A stretch of 64,000 nucleotides of DNA from Cupriavidus sp. MP-37 (GCF_020618415.1 NZ_CP085344.1:1945001-2009000); one strand, 5' to 3'; shown: positions 49,683 through 60,500, numbered from the stretch's first letter. Translations and numbers: made by a program. The notes: a model not told the origin generated them from the letters alone.

Positions 49683-49736
49683 TTTCATCACAATTGAAAT
49701 CCAGCTGCTGCCTTTTGGAATTCAAAGTTGAAATCC
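49683..49736. promoter_or_regulatory. Candidate PrpR upstream activating sites
   Basis: TTTCA-N7-TGAAA (49683-49699) is an inverted repeat, and TTGAAATCC is repeated exactly at 49694 and 49728 (34-bp period). They sit about 100-150 bp upstream of the -24/-12 promoter, the usual distance for an enhancer-binding protein, and also lie just before prpR. Confidence 0.5.
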
Positions 49737-49829
49737 GGGCCCGCGTAACGGACAATGTGACAGCACTGTACGCCTGTTCATGCCGCCTTTCATCCCACCT
49801 TCCATCCCGCATCCTTTCCGCATCGCATC

Positions 49830-51815
49830 ATGGCTCCTCCCGTTTCCACGCAAGGCCGTCCGCGCATCTGGGCGATCGGCATCAGCCGCCTCGCGCGCGC
49901 CTTTGCCGACCTGATCCCGGCCTACGCCGACCGCGCCGAATTCCGCATCGTCGGCAAGGGCTTCGAGGCCGCCGCCAGCGCGGTGTCGCGCGAGGTGCGC
50001 GAGGGCCGGCTCGACGTGGTGGTCGCCGGCGGCTCCAACGGCGCCTACCTGCGCCAGCACGTCGATGTGCCGGTGGTGCTGGTCAAGGTCACGGGTTTTG
50101 ACGTGATGAGCGCACTGGCCACCGCGCGGCGGATTTCGCCGCGGGTTGCGCTGGTCACGCATGCGGCGACCTACGCCGAGGTCGATGAATTCGTGCGCGC
50201 GTTCTCGCTGTCGGTGCCGGCCTACACCTACCTGACCGAGGACGACGCCGTGGCGCGCGTGAAGGCGCTCAAGCAGGAGGGCATCCAGGTGGTGGTGGGC
50301 CCCGGCCTGGTGACCGACCTGGCCGACCGCCATGGACTGACCGGCGTGTTCCTGTACTCCGGCAACTCGGTGCGCATGGCGCTGGAAGACGCGATCGAGG
50401 CCGCGCGCCTGCGCCGCATCGAGGCCACCCGGCGCGACTACGTCAACACCATCTTGGCGCACCTGAACGAGGGCGTGGCGGCAGTCGATGCGCAAGGGCG
50501 GATCCAGTCGTTCAACCCGGCGATGGAGCGCTTCCTCGGCACCTCCGCTGCCGCCGCGGTGGGGCGCAAGCTGCAGACGCTGGCGCCTGGCCTGGCGCTG
50601 GAAGGCGTGATGCAGACCGGCGACAAGGAGCTCGAGGCGATCCACAAGCTGGGCGACAAGATGGTGGTGGTCAACCGCATCCCCATCATTGGCGAGGCCG
50701 GCACCACCGGCGCGGTGCTGACCATCCAGGACGCCAGCGCGATCCAGCGCGTCGACCGCAACCTGCGTTCGCGCAGCCGCGCGCGGCCGGCGGCGGTGCG
50801 CTACAGCCTGGACGACCTCGCCGGCACCTCGGCGGCGATGACGGCGCTGCGCGAACTGGCGCGGCGCTACGCCGCGGTGGACTCGACCGTGCTGATCGGC
50901 GGCGAAAGCGGCACCGGCAAGGAGGTGCTGGCGCAAGGCATGCACGATGCCAGCCCGCGCCGCGCGTTCCCGTTCGTCGCGGTCAACTGCGCCGCCTTCC
51001 CCGAGGCGCTGCTGGAAAGCGAGCTGTTCGGCTACGAAGAGGGCGCCTTCACCGGCGCGCGCCGCGGCGGCAAGGCCGGGCTGTTCGAGTCGGCCCACAA
51101 CGGCACGCTGTTTCTCGACGAGGTCGGCGACATGCCGCCCGCGCTGCAGACGCGCCTGCTGCGCGTGCTGCAGGAAAAGCAGGTGCTGCCGATCGGCGGC
51201 CTCGACGCGGTGCCGGTCAACGTGCGCGTGATCGCCGCCACCCATCGCGACCTGGCCGCGATGGTGCGCGACGGCAGCTTCCGGCAAGACCTGTACTACC
51301 GGCTCAACATCCTGCGCATTGCCATGCCGCCGCTGCGCGAGCGCGCCGAAGACCTGCCCGAACTGGCCGAGCTGCTGTACCGCCGCGCGCAGGACCGGCT
51401 GGGGCTGGAACGCCCGCAACGCCTGCCCGCGGCGGCGCGCGCGCGGCTGGCGCGCTACCGCTGGCCCGGCAATATCCGCGAACTGGAAAACGTGACCGAG
51501 CGCATCGCGGTGCTGGTGGCCGGCCGCCGGCTCGACGGCGAAGCCTTGCAGCGCGAACTGCATGCCGCCGCGCCCGAGCTGTTCGGCGATGCCGTGCTTG
51601 CCGACGCGCCCGGGGCCGGGCACGCGGCTGGGTCCGAAGCGGCACCGGCGGCGCCGTCCGCACGGGCGCGCCGCTCGCTCGCGCGCGTCAAGCAATCCAG
51701 CGAAGTCGACCATATCCGGCGCGTGCTGGAGGAGTGCGGCGGCGACCGGACCGCCGCCTGCCATATCCTCGGCATCAGCCCGACCACGCTGTGGCGGCGG
51801 CTCAAGGCGGCCTAG
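49830..51815 (+). CDS. prpR: Sigma-54-dependent propionate catabolism activator PrpR
   Basis: The product has 661 residues. The N-terminal PrpR_N sensor domain (about 10-185) is known in other bacteria to respond to 2-methylcitrate. A PAS-like segment follows (about 205-310), then an AAA+ domain with Walker A GESGTGKE (358-365), the sigma-54 contact GAFTGA (405-410) and Walker B TLFLDEVG (426-433). A Fis-type helix-turn-helix ends the protein ([18 protein letters not shown]). All motifs are intact, so it should be functional. It is divergent from prpB and likely activates the sigma-54 promoter at 49573. Confidence 0.96.
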   Translation: MAPPVSTQGRPRIWAIGISRLARAFADLIPAYADRAEFRIVGKGFEAAASAVSREVREGRLDVVVAGGSNGAYLRQHVDVPVVLVKVTGFDVMSALATARRISPRVALVTHAATYAEVDEFVRAFSLSVPAYTYLTEDDAVARVKALKQEGIQVVVGPGLVTDLADRHGLTGVFLYSGNSVRMALEDAIEAARLRRIEATRRDYVNTILAHLNEGVAAVDAQGRIQSFNPAMERFLGTSAAAAVGRKLQTLAPGLALEGVMQTGDKELEAIHKLGDKMVVVNRIPIIGEAGTTGAVLTIQDASAIQRVDRNLRSRSRARPAAVRYSLDDLAGTSAAMTALRELARRYAAVDSTVLIGGESGTGKEVLAQGMHDASPRRAFPFVAVNCAAFPEALLESELFGYEEGAFTGARRGGKAGLFESAHNGTLFLDEVGDMPPALQTRLLRVLQEKQVLPIGGLDAVPVNVRVIAATHRDLAAMVRDGSFRQDLYYRLNILRIAMPPLRERAEDLPELAELLYRRAQDRLGLERPQRLPAAARARLARYRWPGNIRELENVTERIAVLVAGRRLDGEALQRELHAAAPELFGDAVLADAPGAGHAAGSEAAPAAPSARARRSLARVKQSSEVDHIRRVLEECGGDRTAACHILGISPTTLWRRLKAA

Positions 51816-51823
51816 CGTGGACG

Positions 51824-52825
51824 TTATCCGGCGGGGCTTGCCCGGCGGAACGGAATCGGCTGCAGTCCCTTGCCCTGCAGCCATTGTTCATTGAACAGCC
51901 GCCCCATGTACAGGTCGCCACGGTCGCACAGCAGCGTGACGATGGTGTGCCCCGGTCCCATCGCGCGCGCCAGCGCCACCGCGGCGCCGACGTTGATGCC
52001 GGATGACCCACCCACGAACAGCCCTTCCTCGCGCAGCAGCCGGTAGACCATGTCGACGCAGGTCTGGTCGACGATGCGCACGGCATCGTCGATCGGCGTG
52101 TCCTGCAGGTTGGCGGTGACGCGGCTGGAACCGATGCCTTCGGTGATCGAGCTGCCTTCGGCCTTGACCTCGCGGTGCTTGACGAAGTGGTACAGGCCGC
52201 TGCCGTGCGGGTCGGCCAGCACGATGCGCACGCCGGGCTTGTGTTCCTTCAGGCAGCGCGCGATGCCCGCCAGCGAGCCGCCGGTGCCGGTGGCGCAGGT
52301 AAACGCGTCGATATGCCCGCCGGTGGCGTGCCAGATCTCGGGGCCGGTGGTCTCGTAGTGGGCCTGGCGGTTGGCGAGGTTGTCGAACTGGTTGGCCCAG
52401 ATCGCGTTATCGGTTTCGTCGGCCAGCCGGCCGGCAATCTTCTGGTAGTTGTCGGGATCGGCGTAGGGCTTGGCCGGCACCGCCCGCACCTCGGCGCCCA
52501 GCATGCGCAGCCGTTCCATTTTTTCCGGCGATTGCGTGTCGGGAATCACCACGATGCAGCGGTAGCCTCGCGCCGCGCACAGGTGGGCCAGACCGATGCC
52601 GGTATTGCCCGCGGTGCCTTCGATCACCGTGCCGCCCGGCTTCAGCAGCCCGCGCCGCTCGGCATCGCGGATGATGTAGAGCGCCGCGCGGTCCTTGACC
52701 GAGCCGCCCGGATTGAGGAATTCCGCCTTGCCGTAGATGTCGCAGCCGGTTTCGGCGCTCACGCCGGCCAGCCGGATCAGCGGCGTGTGGCCGATGGTGC
52801 CGGCAAATCCATCCCTGACTTCCAT
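51824..52825 (-). CDS. PLP-dependent cysteine synthase A family protein
   Basis: The product has 333 residues. The PLP-Lys lies in NPGGSVKDRAALY, the substrate loop in EGTAGNTGIGLA (Ala in place of the usual Ser of TSGNTG), and the phosphate loop in TCATGTGGSLAG. EGIGSSR and GLFVGGSSGINVGAAVA match the fold-type II family. It is annotated in relatives as cysteine synthase A or O-acetylserine sulfhydrylase; the altered loop suggests a different preferred substrate. It converges with prpR (8 bp apart). Confidence 0.85.
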   Translation of the reverse strand: MEVRDGFAGTIGHTPLIRLAGVSAETGCDIYGKAEFLNPGGSVKDRAALYIIRDAERRGLLKPGGTVIEGTAGNTGIGLAHLCAARGYRCIVVIPDTQSPEKMERLRMLGAEVRAVPAKPYADPDNYQKIAGRLADETDNAIWANQFDNLANRQAHYETTGPEIWHATGGHIDAFTCATGTGGSLAGIARCLKEHKPGVRIVLADPHGSGLYHFVKHREVKAEGSSITEGIGSSRVTANLQDTPIDDAVRIVDQTCVDMVYRLLREEGLFVGGSSGINVGAAVALARAMGPGHTIVTLLCDRGDLYMGRLFNEQWLQGKGLQPIPFRRASPAG

Positions 52826-52978
52826 GGTGCACTCCTGCCGCGCCCGTGGCGGGCGTCACCTTGAGTGATAGATCGGTGCGGCGGGAATGACAAGCGGGCA
52901 GGGCGGCCGCAGGCGCGACCGAACCGGGGGAAGTGACCGGGATGGCGCCTTGCGCCGGGTGGTATCGAGCCGGCAGGC

Positions 52979-53272
52979 TCAGGCGGCGTTGAGCCAGCGG
53001 AAGCTGAAATCGCCTTCGACGAAGTCCGCGCGCGCCGCGTGGAAATCGCGCATATACGGGCGGTTCAGGTGCGATTCGAGCGCGCGCTTGGAGTCCCAGA
53101 CCATGTAGATGACGAACACCCGCGCATCCTCGGCATCCTGCCCGACGTGGTAGTCCAGGCAGCCGGGCTCGGTCAGCCCGCGCGAGCGCAACGCGGTGAG
53201 CTGGGAAACCAGCGCGTCGCGGCGATGGGTCTTGGCACGGGCGATGCCGACTAGCGTGTACGTTCCGGACAT
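52979..53272 (-). CDS. Putative quinol monooxygenase (ABM/YgiN-like)
   Basis: The product has 97 residues, with the start at the ATG at 53272 (MSGTYTLVGIARAKTHRRDA); upstream frame codons look non-coding. The ferredoxin-like ABM fold shows TEPGCLDYHVGQD, VFVIYMVWDSKRALESHLN and PYMRDFHAA. Such proteins act as cofactorless monooxygenases on quinols or as stress proteins. It follows the cysteine-synthase-like gene in opposite order of transcription (upstream on the minus strand, 153 bp apart). Confidence 0.8.
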   Translation of the reverse strand: MSGTYTLVGIARAKTHRRDALVSQLTALRSRGLTEPGCLDYHVGQDAEDARVFVIYMVWDSKRALESHLNRPYMRDFHAARADFVEGDFSFRWLNAA

Positions 53273-53495
53273 GGGTGAACGGGGGCGACTGGCTGGCGTC
53301 TGTGAGCACTGGGCCAGCCATTGTAGCGGCGGCCATGGCCATGCCGGCAATGCCCGACGGCGCCGTCCGGGCATTTGGGCGGCGCTTGACAAGGGTGGCC
53401 GGCGCGGTTCTGGTCGCCGTGACCGCTCAAGTTATGCCCGCCGCTGCCGATAGCCGGGGCGACAACAAGAAAACCATCATCCGAGGGGGTCGCGC

Positions 53496-54719
53496 ATGCT
53501 GAGACGCATTGGGTCGGAGCAATTGCAGGTCGGGATGTTCGTCGCCAGGCTGGGCGGGCCCTGGATCAGCCACCCGTTCTGGCGCGCGCGCTTCCTGGTC
53601 GCCAGCGAGGAGCAGGTACGGCAGATCCGGTCGGCGGGCGTGCGCGAAGTCTGGATCGATATCCTCAAGGGCCGCAATCTGCCGACGCCGGAAGAGGCGG
53701 CCAACGCCGCCCCGGCCATTGCCCCGGCCCAGCTTGCGCCCGGCGCCGATGGCCCGGCCGATGCAGCGCCAGCCACCACGCTCGAAGCCGAGATCGTGCA
53801 TGCGCGCGAACTGCTGCAGTCCGGCAAGGCCGTGATCGGCTCGATGTTTGCCGACGTGCGCATGGGGCGGGCGCTGGAGGTCAGCGGCGCGCTGCTGCTG
53901 GTCGACGCGGCCTCGCGCTCGCTGTCGCGCCATGGCCAGGCACTGCTGGCGCTGGCGCGGCTCAAGGCCCGTGGCGACGACAACTACCTGCATGCGTTCG
54001 CGGTCTGCGCGCTGATGATCGCGGTCGGCCGCACGCTGGGCCTGCCCGACGACGAGGTGCGCGAACTGGGCCTGGCCGGGCTGGTGCATGACATCGGCAA
54101 GCTGGCCGTGCCCGGCGCCGCCATCCTCCGCGCCGGCGAGCGCACGCCCGAGCAGGAGGAGGCCTACCGCCGCCATCCTTCCGCGGGCTACCGCATCCTC
54201 AACGAAGCCCGGCTGTATTCGAACATCCCGCTCGATGTCTGCGTCCACCACCATGAACGCGTCGACGGGCGCGGCTTTCCGTTCGGACTGGTCGGGCGGG
54301 AACTGAGCGTGCACGCCAGGATCGGCGCGATCTGCGATACCTACGACACGCTCACCGCCAGCCACCCCGGGCACCAGCCATGGTCGCCGGCCCGCGCCAT
54401 GGAATACATGGCCGTGCGCGTCGACACGCTGTTCGACCGGCGCGTGTTCAAGGCCTTCTCGCGCACCGTCGGCATCTATCCGCTCGGTACCGTGCTGCGG
54501 CTGCGCTCGAACCGGCTCGCGGTGGTGTGCGCGCAGCATGACGCCGATCCGCTGCGGCCCAAGGTGATGGCGTTCTATTCGGTGTCGCAGTCGCGGCCGG
54601 TGCCGACCGAGCTGATCGACCTGCGCCATGGCGACGAAACCGTGGTGGCGTTCGAGAACGCGGCGGAGTGGGGCTTTACCGATGAGCAGTTGCTGGAGAT
54701 GTATGCGCCGGCGGCGTGA
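53496..54719 (+). CDS. HD-GYP domain cyclic-di-GMP phosphodiesterase
   Basis: The product has 407 residues. An N-terminal DUF3391 domain covers residues 1-65 and ends in VWIDILKGR. The HD-GYP domain has VHDIGKLAVP (197-206) and HHERVDGRGFP (252-262), where GYP is replaced by GFP, a tolerated variant. All metal-binding His/Asp are present, so hydrolysis of c-di-GMP is likely. The protein is cytosolic. A 100-residue C-terminal tail follows, typical of the DUF3391 family. The upstream AGGGGGTCGCGC provides a ribosome-binding site. Confidence 0.9.
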   Translation: MLRRIGSEQLQVGMFVARLGGPWISHPFWRARFLVASEEQVRQIRSAGVREVWIDILKGRNLPTPEEAANAAPAIAPAQLAPGADGPADAAPATTLEAEIVHARELLQSGKAVIGSMFADVRMGRALEVSGALLLVDAASRSLSRHGQALLALARLKARGDDNYLHAFAVCALMIAVGRTLGLPDDEVRELGLAGLVHDIGKLAVPGAAILRAGERTPEQEEAYRRHPSAGYRILNEARLYSNIPLDVCVHHHERVDGRGFPFGLVGRELSVHARIGAICDTYDTLTASHPGHQPWSPARAMEYMAVRVDTLFDRRVFKAFSRTVGIYPLGTVLRLRSNRLAVVCAQHDADPLRPKVMAFYSVSQSRPVPTELIDLRHGDETVVAFENAAEWGFTDEQLLEMYAPAA

Positions 54720-54892
54720 GACGGTTCCACCGACGTAGTGCGCATTCAAGCTGTCACGACTCTTAGTGCTACCTGACGCGGCTTAACGCTGCCGTGTTGA
54801 GTCGCGCAGCGACGGGTGTGATCCCATTGGCGATTCCTGTCAGGAGCTGCGTCCCGAGGGTAGGAGCCGCAAGCCCGTCGATCCGGCGGGCT

Positions 54893-55789
54893 TCACGGAA
54901 TATGTGCGCCGACCTGAAGTGCGACAATCGTGGCGTCGTCGGAGGCTTTCAATCTCGGCCACGACTGGCAGGCGGGATCGTCGCGCTCGATTTCGCGGAC
55001 CTTGCTTACGAGTCCCGCCACCCCGATCCTGAAGACTTCGTCCAGCGCGTCTTCAAGGGTACAGGCGCCGTATTTGTCGATCAGCCTGGCGGCGCCATCA
55101 CTCAACAACATTAGCGATGGCGGTTCGATGGCATGGAACGATTCGAACGCAAGAGTGGAGGGGTCCCAGTTGGGCGCCGCGATGGCATAGCCCCCAGGCT
55201 GGTTCATCGTCTTGCGCCTGGCGAGCAGGCGTCGCGAGATATCTGCCAGGACAGCGCTGCGCCGTTCGTTGTCTCCAGGCGTCTGTGCAAGGCGCGCAGC
55301 GAGTTCATCGAATTCCAGATCGAACGATGGTCCGAGCGTGGATTCCACGATATGAGCCGATCCAGGTCCGCTCCGTAACACGCCGCAGCAATCCCCGAGT
55401 TTGGCAAACGAAACCCGGTGGCCTCCCGAATGCCGTTGGACCTTTGCCAGGATGACCGAGGCAGAGGGCAGAAGGTGCGCATCGGCAGCGCGACCTTTGA
55501 TCAATGCACGACAGTCCGCATTCGCAGCGTCGATGGCAGACGCGAGCAGCGCATCCGAATCGTGCGTGGTACCGTTGCACACGATCGAGCGATGCAAGTG
55601 CCAGTTAATCCGGAGCGCGTACCATTCGGCGTCGGAATGATTGGGCGCCAGCATCAAGGATGGAGAAATTCCGGTAGCGCCGTCGATGACCCAGGCGTGC
55701 ACGGACGTGTCATCGGCCACATAGCCGCAAACGTCCTCGGACGGTTGGTTGCCGGAAGAATACGATCCGCTTTCGATCTGCTTCAACAT
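54893..55789 (-). CDS. PP2C-family protein phosphatase
   Basis: The product has 298 residues, with the start at the ATG at 55789 (MLKQIESGSYSSGNQPSEDV); a TTG 7 codons upstream is an alternative. The metal-binding motifs of PPM phosphatases are all visible: the Glu-Asp pair in SEDVCG (18-22), DGATG (36-40), LGDCCG (131-136), LSDGAAR (229-235) and SDDATIV (283-289). The gene is lower in GC than its neighbours (55501-55560 has 36 of 60), which suggests recent transfer. No partner kinase is visible; a nucleotidyltransferase fossil lies just upstream. Confidence 0.85.
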   Translation of the reverse strand: MLKQIESGSYSSGNQPSEDVCGYVADDTSVHAWVIDGATGISPSLMLAPNHSDAEWYALRINWHLHRSIVCNGTTHDSDALLASAIDAANADCRALIKGRAADAHLLPSASVILAKVQRHSGGHRVSFAKLGDCCGVLRSGPGSAHIVESTLGPSFDLEFDELAARLAQTPGDNERRSAVLADISRRLLARRKTMNQPGGYAIAAPNWDPSTLAFESFHAIEPPSLMLLSDGAARLIDKYGACTLEDALDEVFRIGVAGLVSKVREIERDDPACQSWPRLKASDDATIVALQVGAHIP

Positions 55790-55825
55790 GGCAAGTCTGT
55801 GTCCTTGCAATATGTCCCTGAACGA

Positions 55826-55912
55826 CTATCGGCTGAAGCAGACCCGCGTGCGCGCGGTGAACGGGCTCAACCTGGTACCAAATCCACCCGCGACAATTAA
55901 TGTTCGGATTGT
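55826..55912 (-). pseudogene. Fossil of a nucleotidyltransferase N-terminus
   Basis: Read on the minus strand, the frame gives TIRTLIVAGGFGTRLSPFT, the signature of sugar-phosphate nucleotidyltransferases (LxxxGxGTRLxPxT), then loses homology and stops at a TAG. The position of the expected initiator Met is an Ile codon (ATC), so both ends are broken. It lies just upstream of the PP2C gene on the same strand. Confidence 0.6.
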
Positions 55913-55979
55913 TTGCGACCCTGGCAAAGGCCGCAAGTAAAAAAACTCAGCAGCGATTTGAATATTGTCGCGGGAAGTG

Positions 55980-56888
55980 TCATCCCGCCAGCCATCGCCC
56001 TTCTCTGAGCCGCTCATGCAGGAAATCCGCCAGCGCCCGCACGCGCGCGCTGTGCCGCAGGTCCGGGTGGGTCAGCACCCACAGGTCGGTATCCATGGCG
56101 GCGTCGGCCGGCGCCAGCCGCACCAGCGCCGGATCGTCACCCGCCAGCAGGCACAGCAGCATGCCGGCGCCCATGCCATGCCGGACCGCGTCCGCCATCG
56201 CCACCAGGCTGTCGGCGCTGACCACGCGGCGCGGCTCCGGCACGTGCTCGCGGATCCAGCGCGACTGCGCCAGGTGCGACAGGGCTTCGTCCGGCACCAC
56301 CCAGTCATAGGCCGGCCAATCCGCCAGCGCGGGGTGGTCCTCGTCGGTCGGCAGCCCGAGTTGACGCAGGTAGTCTCGCGCCGCGTACGGCGCCGTCTGC
56401 AGCCGGCCGATGCGGCGTCCGACCAGGTACTCCGGCGGCGCGTTGGCCGGGCGGATCGCCACGTCGGCCTCGCGCCGGCTCAGGCTGAGGAAGCTGTTGT
56501 TGACGACGAGCTGCAGCTGAATGCGTGGATGCAGCGACCTGAACTCGGCAAGCAGCGGCATCAGCAGCGCGCCGAGCAGCGTATCGGTGGTGGTCACGCG
56601 CAACGGTCCGCTCAGCTGGCTGTCGAGGCCGGACAGCTGGCGTTGCGCCGCATCGATCTGTTCGCCCACGCCGGCCAGCCGTTGCGCCAGCGCTTCGCCG
56701 GCGGGGGTCATGGCGTAGCCGGTGGCATGGCGCTCGAACAGCAGCGTGCCCAAGGTGTCTTCCAGCCGCGCCAGGCGGCGCAGCACCGTCGAGTGGTTGA
56801 CGTGCAGGGCGCGCGCGGCGCCGGCCAGCGAGCCGGCTTGGCCCACGGCAAGGAAGTATTTCAGGTCGTCCCAGTCGGCTTCGTGCAT
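55980..56888 (-). CDS. LysR-family transcriptional regulator
   Basis: The product has 302 residues, with the start at the ATG at 56888 (MHEADWDDLKYFLAVGQAGS). The N-terminal helix-turn-helix is GSLAGAARALHVNHSTVLRR (about 19-38), followed by a LysR substrate domain with LSGPLRVTTTDTLLGALLMP. It is divergent from the SMR exporter gene at 57000 (111-bp intergenic), so it probably regulates that gene, as LysR proteins often control a divergent neighbour. Confidence 0.9.
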   Translation of the reverse strand: MHEADWDDLKYFLAVGQAGSLAGAARALHVNHSTVLRRLARLEDTLGTLLFERHATGYAMTPAGEALAQRLAGVGEQIDAAQRQLSGLDSQLSGPLRVTTTDTLLGALLMPLLAEFRSLHPRIQLQLVVNNSFLSLSRREADVAIRPANAPPEYLVGRRIGRLQTAPYAARDYLRQLGLPTDEDHPALADWPAYDWVVPDEALSHLAQSRWIREHVPEPRRVVSADSLVAMADAVRHGMGAGMLLCLLAGDDPALVRLAPADAAMDTDLWVLTHPDLRHSARVRALADFLHERLREGRWLAG

Positions 56889-56999
56889 GTTTGCATAGCC
56901 CTTTTGCAGATTTCGCCAGTATGCGTGCGGATCCGCACAGCCTACAGTGGCTGGACGTCGCCGGCAACGGATGCCGGGCGGCGCAACGAGGAGAACAAC

Positions 57000-57323
57000 A
57001 TGGCAATGGCATGGACGCTGCTGGTGCTGGCCGGGCTGATCGAGATCGTGATGGCGCTGGCGCTCAAGCATACCGACGGCTGGACCCGCTTCGGTCCGAC
57101 GGCGCTTGGCATCGGCGCCGCGCTGGCCAGCATCTACCTGCTCAGCGCGGCGCTGCGGCACCTGCCGGTGGGGACGGCCTATGCGATCTGGACCGGCATC
57201 GGCGCGATCGGTGTGACTTTGATCGGCATCCTGTTCCTGGGCGAGAGCGCGTCGCCGCTGCGGCTAGTGCTGATCGGGCTGATCTTCGTCGGCATTGGCG
57301 GGCTGAAGCTTTTGCCGGGATGA
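57000..57323 (+). CDS. SMR-family small exporter, SugE/Gdx-like
   Basis: The product has 107 residues with four membrane segments. GAGGAGAACAAC precedes the ATG. The first helix has AGLIEIVMALALKH with the conserved Glu15. The motif YAIWTGIGAIGVTLIGILFL is typical of the SugE (guanidinium exporter, Gdx) branch, not EmrE. The Trp usually found three residues after Glu in Gdx proteins is Met here, so substrate preference is uncertain. It is likely controlled by the divergent LysR regulator. I see no guanidine riboswitch in the short intergenic region. Confidence 0.85.
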   Translation: MAMAWTLLVLAGLIEIVMALALKHTDGWTRFGPTALGIGAALASIYLLSAALRHLPVGTAYAIWTGIGAIGVTLIGILFLGESASPLRLVLIGLIFVGIGGLKLLPG

Positions 57324-57537
57324 GGTGGGCGCTGGTTGCCGGGATTGCGCTGGTCAGCCCTGTGGCTGGCTTTTGCTGTGCTCGCTGAGCTACGCAAGCA
57401 CTTAATACGTAAATCAAAAAGTTGAAATAACGCTCGGGATGCAAGTGATGTATGGTTTATCAGCCACTTGTTGCCGGGACATCTGCGCTTGGAGAGGATA
57501 AGACGCGTCGTTGTCGCTGGCCGAACCGAGCGAGCCT

Positions 57538-60500
57538 ATGACCCACAACGCCTCACGCCTTGCGCCGCCGTTGCGCGCCGGACTGACCGTGCTGGCCGGT
57601 ACGCTGCCTGTGCTGGCGACTTCGGTGATGGCCCAGCAAGTCACCTGGACTGGCACTGCCGGCAGCAACATCTTCGATAGCGCCAACTGGAGCAGCGGGC
57701 AGGTGCCGGGTTATCAGGACGCGGTCCTGATCAATGGCGCGGGGCAAGCGCCGCGCTGGGATACCAGTATCCAGAGCGGCTGGGGTATCGCGCAATTCCT
57801 GCTCGGCAGCGGCATCAATACTTCCGCGCAGTTCAGCACCGTTTTCTCACCGGACGTGTATTCCGCACGCTTCGACGTCTACGATCCGAATACCGGTAAC
57901 TACGCGGAAGCGGGGGTGGGCGTGAACGGCGGCAACGGCCAATGGAACATCGACTTCCGGTCGCAGCCGCAGGCCAACCTGGATGCCACGGTCAGTGCCT
58001 TGAATGTTGGCGTCGGCGCCGGCAGCACCGGCCGGCTCAATCTGCTCGGCACCGGCAAGAGCAGCCAGTCCAACAACTACCGCGCCGGGCTCGGCATGAC
58101 CGCCGGCAATCTGGTGGCGGGTGCGTCCGGCAATGCCAGCGCCGAGATCAACGTGGACGGTGCCGGTCTCGGCGTGCTCCGCGGTTCGATGCTGGTCGGC
58201 CAGGGCGGCACGGGCACAGTCAATGTCCTGTCGCGGGGCAAGATTGCCGCGGCATTGGACGGCAGGGTTGACCGTGCGCCGCTGCAGAACCTGGCTGGCA
58301 GCAACGGCGGGACTGGCACGATCAACGTCCTGTCCGGTGGCAAGCTGGCCTTTCCGCCAGCCGGGCTGAGCGCTGGCAAGGCACCAGCGATCCTGCCTAC
58401 CTGGATCGGCAGCAGTGGTGGTCAGGGCACCGTTACGGTCAGCGATGCCGGCTCACAGGCGACGTTTGGCAATGGCCTGGTACTCGGCCAGGGCAGCGGC
58501 AGCGTCGGCAATCTCAATATCCTCGCGGGCGGCAAGGTGTTGTCCAGCGTGATCGTGGGCATGGACGAAAACGGCAACCAGTTCGCACGACCGGGCGTGA
58601 TGCAGCTTGGCGTCGACGGCGGCACCGGCAATGTGACGGTATCGGGCGCGGGATCACGCTGGAACATCGCGGGCAGCGTCACGCAATCCGATGATCCCCA
58701 ATACGATGGCATCGGCGAGCTTCACGTGGGCGCCGGCGGAACCGGCAACGTCGTCATCGGCGACGGCGGGGTCGTGTCCCTGGGCCGGGGCAAGAGTTCC
58801 CTGCCGAGCCCGTACGCCCTGACCCCGTTTGTCGGCGGCCTGGGCTACCTGTATCTGGCCGACAGCGCGGCTTCCCGGGGCCGGCTGACGATCGGTGCGC
58901 CGGTGGGCAGCACGCCGGTGGCACCGGGCCAGCTTGAAGCGGCCGGCGTGATCTTTGGCGCCGGCGACGGTGCCATCGTGTTCAACCATGCCGACCAGAA
59001 CTACCAGTTCGGCATCCCGCTGCAGGGCAGGGGCACCATCGAGAACCATGCGGGCACGACGTGGCTGACCGCGGACAACAGTGCCTTCTCGGGCAGCACC
59101 AACCTGTCCGGCGGCACGCTGGGGCTGGCCCGCAACGCATCGATCGGGCAAAGCCAGGTCAACGTGCTGGCGAACGCCGGCCTGGCCTACGCCGATGCCG
59201 TCAGTGCCGCCAATCCCGTCGATATCCGCGCCGATGCCACCCTTGCCGCGGTCGTCAGCGCCGGCACCGCCACGCAGGGCGGGGCCATCTCGGGCAGCGG
59301 TGCGCTGGACAAGCAAGGCGGCGGTACGCTCAACCTGGCCGCCGCCAACAGCTTCACGGGCCCCGCCGTCGTCAGCGGCGGCACGCTCGCGCTCGTCGGC
59401 GCCGGCAGCGTGGCGCAGGCGCAGCGCGTCGTCGCCGACGCCACCTTCGATGTCTCCGCCGCCAGCGGCGCGGCCAACATCCGCAGCCTGGCCGGCCGCG
59501 GCATGGTCAATATCGGCGCCGGCAGCCTCAACCTGACCAGCGCCGGCGATATCTATTCCGGCGTGCTCGCCGGCACCGGCGCATTCTCGCTGCTGGCCGG
59601 CACCGAATGGCTGAGCGGCGACAGCGGCGGATTCGCCGGCCGCACCGCGGTCAATGGCGGCACGCTTTACGTCACCGGCACGCTGGGCGGCCCGATCGAC
59701 GTGGCCGCCGGCGGCACGCTGCGCGGCACCGGCACGGTGGGCCCGACCACCATTCGCGCGGGCGGCGCGATTGCCGCCGGCACCCCGGACCAGCGCATCG
59801 CCACCCTGGCTTCCCGCGGCAACCTGAACTTCGAGCCGGGCGCCGGCTATGTCGACGTCGACCTGGCCGCGACCTCGGTGGGCGGCCTGCTGCAGGCGCA
59901 TCGTGGCCGCGGCCGGCGCGTCGCGACACCGGTCACGCAGTTGCTGCCGAGCGACCTGCTCAGTGCCACGGGCAGTGCCACGCTGAACGGCGCCACCGTC
60001 AGGCTGGCCGGCATCAACGGCGGCGTGTTCGTGCCGGGCAGCGAGTGGCGCATCCTCGCCGCCAGCGGCGGCGTGACGGGGACCTTCGGCGAGCTGGTGC
60101 AGAACCTGCCGTTCGTCACGCTTGCATATCGCTACGACGCCAACGACGCCTACCTCACCGTGGTGCGCAAGCCCGACGTCTCGTTCTGCCAGCCAGGCAT
60201 GACCAGCAACCAGTGCAACACCGCGGGCGGCGTGGAAAGCCTCGGGATGGGCTCGATCCTGGCGGTGGAGCTGGCATCGCAACTCAGCCGCGGCGACGCC
60301 GCGCATGCGCTGGACCTGCTGTCCGGCGAGCAATATGCCTCCGCGCGCAGCGTAATGCTGGAAGACAGCCGCTTCCTGCGCGAGGCGATCAACCATCGCC
60401 TGCGCCAGGCGCGGCAGGCGCATCGCGACGGCGTGGAAGCGGAAAGCGGCGACGATGGCGAGCGCGGCGAAAGTGGCGAGGGCGGCGTCCAGGCCAGCGA

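Noticed and set aside
54871..54893. Terminator between the HD-GYP and PP2C genes
   Set aside because: AAGCCCG/CGGGCTT can pair, but the loop is nine bases and neither strand has a T-run.
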